Positions 5,935 through 8,024 of a stretch of DNA of 8,024 nt are shown here, one piece after another; position 1 is the stretch's first letter; each line of letters starts with the position of its first letter. The position numbers and the translations under genes are program-made. The notes under the pieces are model-generated. The model was not told the origin of the DNA and did no database searches. It saw only the letters and a list, made by a program, of their open reading frames with translations. The stretch covers positions 1-8,024 of the forward strand of contig JALOAD010000091.1 in the NCBI GenBank assembly GCA_023228995.1, in the 5' to 3' direction. Origin of the DNA: JALOAD01 sp023228995 [NCBI: Candidatus Muiribacterium halophilum] (lineage in GTDB: Bacteria > Muiribacteriota > Muiribacteriia > Muiribacteriales).

Positions 5935-6588
5935 TTATTCATCCAACTCAAAATTATGAATAAAACCAACAGATTTCAATTTTTTAATTATTTCATCTTT
6001 ATTAAAATTAATAATTCTTCCTTTATCATCCATTTTAGGATAAAAATTACCTTCTCCACCTTCTACGATACCTGTTTTTTCAATTAAATTAATAATATTT
6101 GTCGGTAATTCTATATCATCAGATGGATTACCATTAGTTAAATAAAAACAAAAAATATCATCCTGTATATAAAAAGAATATTTCTGATTATTTGTCATTT
6201 TTGACAAAAATACAGGTCTATATTTTTCTCTATCATTAAAATATTCATATTCTATCATATGATTAAAACCAATTCTTCTTAATTCTGTTACAAAATTATT
6301 CTTTTGTTCTATTTCTTCTATTGTTCTTTCTTGTAAAAATGTTTTAAAATTATTAACATATTTTACATCTGGTATAATAAAAACACAATGACCAACGTGA
6401 ATTAAACCTATATTTTCTATTATTTTTATAATTTCATCTGAAATGTTAATTTCAGTAGAATCATCACCAACGAAGAAATGAAAAGTATAATTTGATGCAT
6501 TATTAGGTATTCTTATACCAGATAATTTATCTGCTAATATTTCACTAGTAGTAAATGAAATTTTGTCTATGTTTGTTTCTTTTTTCAT
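5935..6588 (-). CDS. Hypothetical protein, 217 residues, two internal repeat units
   Basis: No family recognised. Residues about 34-115 and 137-216 look like two copies of one unit. Each opens with an aromatic strand (NYTFHFFVGDD / KYSFYIQDDIF), continues with IIxxIExxGLI- or NLIEKTGIV-like helices, and ends with LRRIGFNHMIEYE / LKSVGFIHNFELDE. The protein may thus be a tandem of a small alpha/beta domain. It has no motif of the Cas families I know, no LERIL tail, no signal peptide and no membrane segment. The start ATG at 6588 follows a run of nine A's and TAAT. It lies within the segment bounded by the direct repeats, downstream of array 2 on the same strand, with about 70 bp of featureless AT-rich DNA between. 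Confidence 0.75.
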   Translation of the reverse strand: MKKETNIDKISFTTSEILADKLSGIRIPNNASNYTFHFFVGDDSTEINISDEIIKIIENIGLIHVGHCVFIIPDVKYVNNFKTFLQERTIEEIEQKNNFVTELRRIGFNHMIEYEYFNDREKYRPVFLSKMTNNQKYSFYIQDDIFCFYLTNGNPSDDIELPTNIINLIEKTGIVEGGEGNFYPKMDDKGRIINFNKDEIIKKLKSVGFIHNFELDE

Positions 6589-6658
6589 ATTATTTTTTTT
6601 TATTTAGTAAATGTTGTAAGTTAATCGTTTTAATGTTTAGTAACGGTTGCAAAATCTC

Positions 6659-7533
<875 letters not shown>

Positions 7534-7739
7534 TTAATTAGTATTTGGATTAATATTATCTACAATATAATAGCCTTTATCAATATAATTTGAATCTTTA
7601 TATAATTTATCTATATTTTTTGTGTCTATTTCATATATTATCCAATCAGTGTTTATTTTATCTTTTTTATTTAGATTTTTCCTTTTATCATAATCATATT
7701 TCAAGTCTGCAATCAATTTATGACAATCTTCTGGAACAG
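7534..7739 (-). pseudogene. 5'-truncated hypothetical gene abutting the right direct repeat
   Basis: A frame ending at 7534 reads back through DLKYDYDKRKNLNKKDKI to SVPEDCHKL and on to the edge of the 68-bp repeat at 7740. Beyond that point the same frame soon hits a stop. There is no ATG; the only in-frame start is a TTG at 7716 giving 60 residues. The upstream codons look coding, so I infer that the gene's true start was lost where the repeat joins. The content is polar and Lys/Asp/Asn-rich with DWIIYEIDTKNIDKLY, unrecognised. It lies 9 bp upstream of the array-linked gene. Confidence 0.45.
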
Positions 7740-7789
7740 AATACCGCTTCTATAATATAATATTCTATGTCTTTATACTTAAATATCAT
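7718..7789 (-). pseudogene. Truncated duplicate of the 5' end of the 136-residue gene
   Basis: Starting at 7789 this reads MIFKYKDIEYYIIEAVF, identical to the start of the gene at 5464-5874. It then leaves the 68-bp repeat and ends after six unrelated codons (CSRRLS). It is a by-product of the duplication. It keeps the coupled start overlapping the stop of the gene at 7779-8024, so it may still be translated as a 23-residue peptide. Confidence 0.6.
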
Positions 7790-7807
7790 CTATGATTCTA
7801 TTTATTT
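7740..7807. repeat. 68-bp perfect direct repeat, right copy
   Basis: Identical to 5825-5892. This copy joins the intact C-terminal end of the gene at 7779-8024 to the first 16 codons of the 136-residue gene. It therefore probably shows the original gene junction on its upstream side and the breakpoint at 7739/7740 on the other. Confidence 0.9.
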
Positions 7808-8024
7808 TCTTTTCTCTTTCTATATAATTCTTATATTGTGATTTCTTACCATCGGGTGTTAGTAAGCAAGTGCCACAAATTTTCTCTCCCATTACGATGT
7901 AAAATTCACCACAACAAACATTTTCTTTGTCATCCCAAGAATAATTTCCTGGATTCATACATATATCCCAATCCTGTGTTTCCTTAAACATAAAACCCAT
8001 TTCTAATGACCAGAATTCTTTATC
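7779..8024 (-). CDS. Cys-rich small protein with LNRII-type tail, 5' end possibly outside the window
   Basis: From the ATG at 8000 the product is 73 residues, but the frame stays open through the window edge (DKEFWSLE before it), so the true start may lie further upstream. NVCCGEF and KICGTCLLTPDG form a CC-x(n)-CxxC arrangement like a zinc ribbon or knuckle. A positively charged helix follows, then REKKINRII and DDI, the shared tail motif. The stop overlaps the start of the truncated duplicate at 7789. It is the third protein here that combines a possible zinc site or a charged helix with this tail. Metal binding is inferred and the function is unknown. Confidence 0.7.
   Translation of the reverse strand, partial: DKEFWSLEMGFMFKETQDWDICMNPGNYSWDDKENVCCGEFYIVMGEKICGTCLLTPDGKKSQYKNYIEREKKINRIIDDI

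Overview
The window reads as a piece of the genome of a tailed bacteriophage, or of a prophage or plasmid derived from one. It is strongly AT-rich. Almost all genes lie on the minus strand, are small (roughly 40 to 240 codons), and are joined by 4 to 14 base overlaps. Several proteins have the look of phage families of unknown function; the clearest is a macro-domain-like phage protein at 1980-2387. Start codons are preceded by A-rich stretches rather than GGAGG, which fits a Bacteroidetes-type host. The host is an inference.

Layout: (1) 1-240: the 3' end of a plus-strand gene, then a 10-bp-stem hairpin. (2) 257-490: a short CRISPR-like array of four 36-bp repeats with 30-bp spacers, reading in the plus direction. 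Its first repeat and the hairpin could also form a tracrRNA-like transcript on the minus strand. (3) 491-975: poorly resolved small or broken genes. (4) 976-5874: a minus-strand operon of about twelve small overlapping genes. (5) 5825-7807: a segment bounded by a perfect 68-bp direct repeat. It holds a 217-residue gene, a second CRISPR-like array of nine repeats in the opposite orientation to the first, a gene whose reading frame runs directly into that array, and a 5'-truncated gene. (6) 7779-8024: the 3' part of a Cys-rich gene.

No cas gene is visible. The two arrays share one repeat in inverted orientation and bracket the operon. Removing one copy of the 68-bp repeat plus the DNA between the copies would put the gene at 7779 directly upstream of the gene at 5464-5874 with the usual short overlap. 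The array 2 segment therefore looks inserted.

Two patterns run across the window. First, about ten otherwise unrelated proteins carry a motif close to R-x-K-K-L-x-R-I-L, mostly at the extreme C terminus and with varied codons, so it is conserved as protein. Second, at least four genes can be restored to full length by adding one base to a short homopolymer. That suggests homopolymer undercalling in a long-read assembly, or real decay. Functions of most genes cannot be read from sequence alone.
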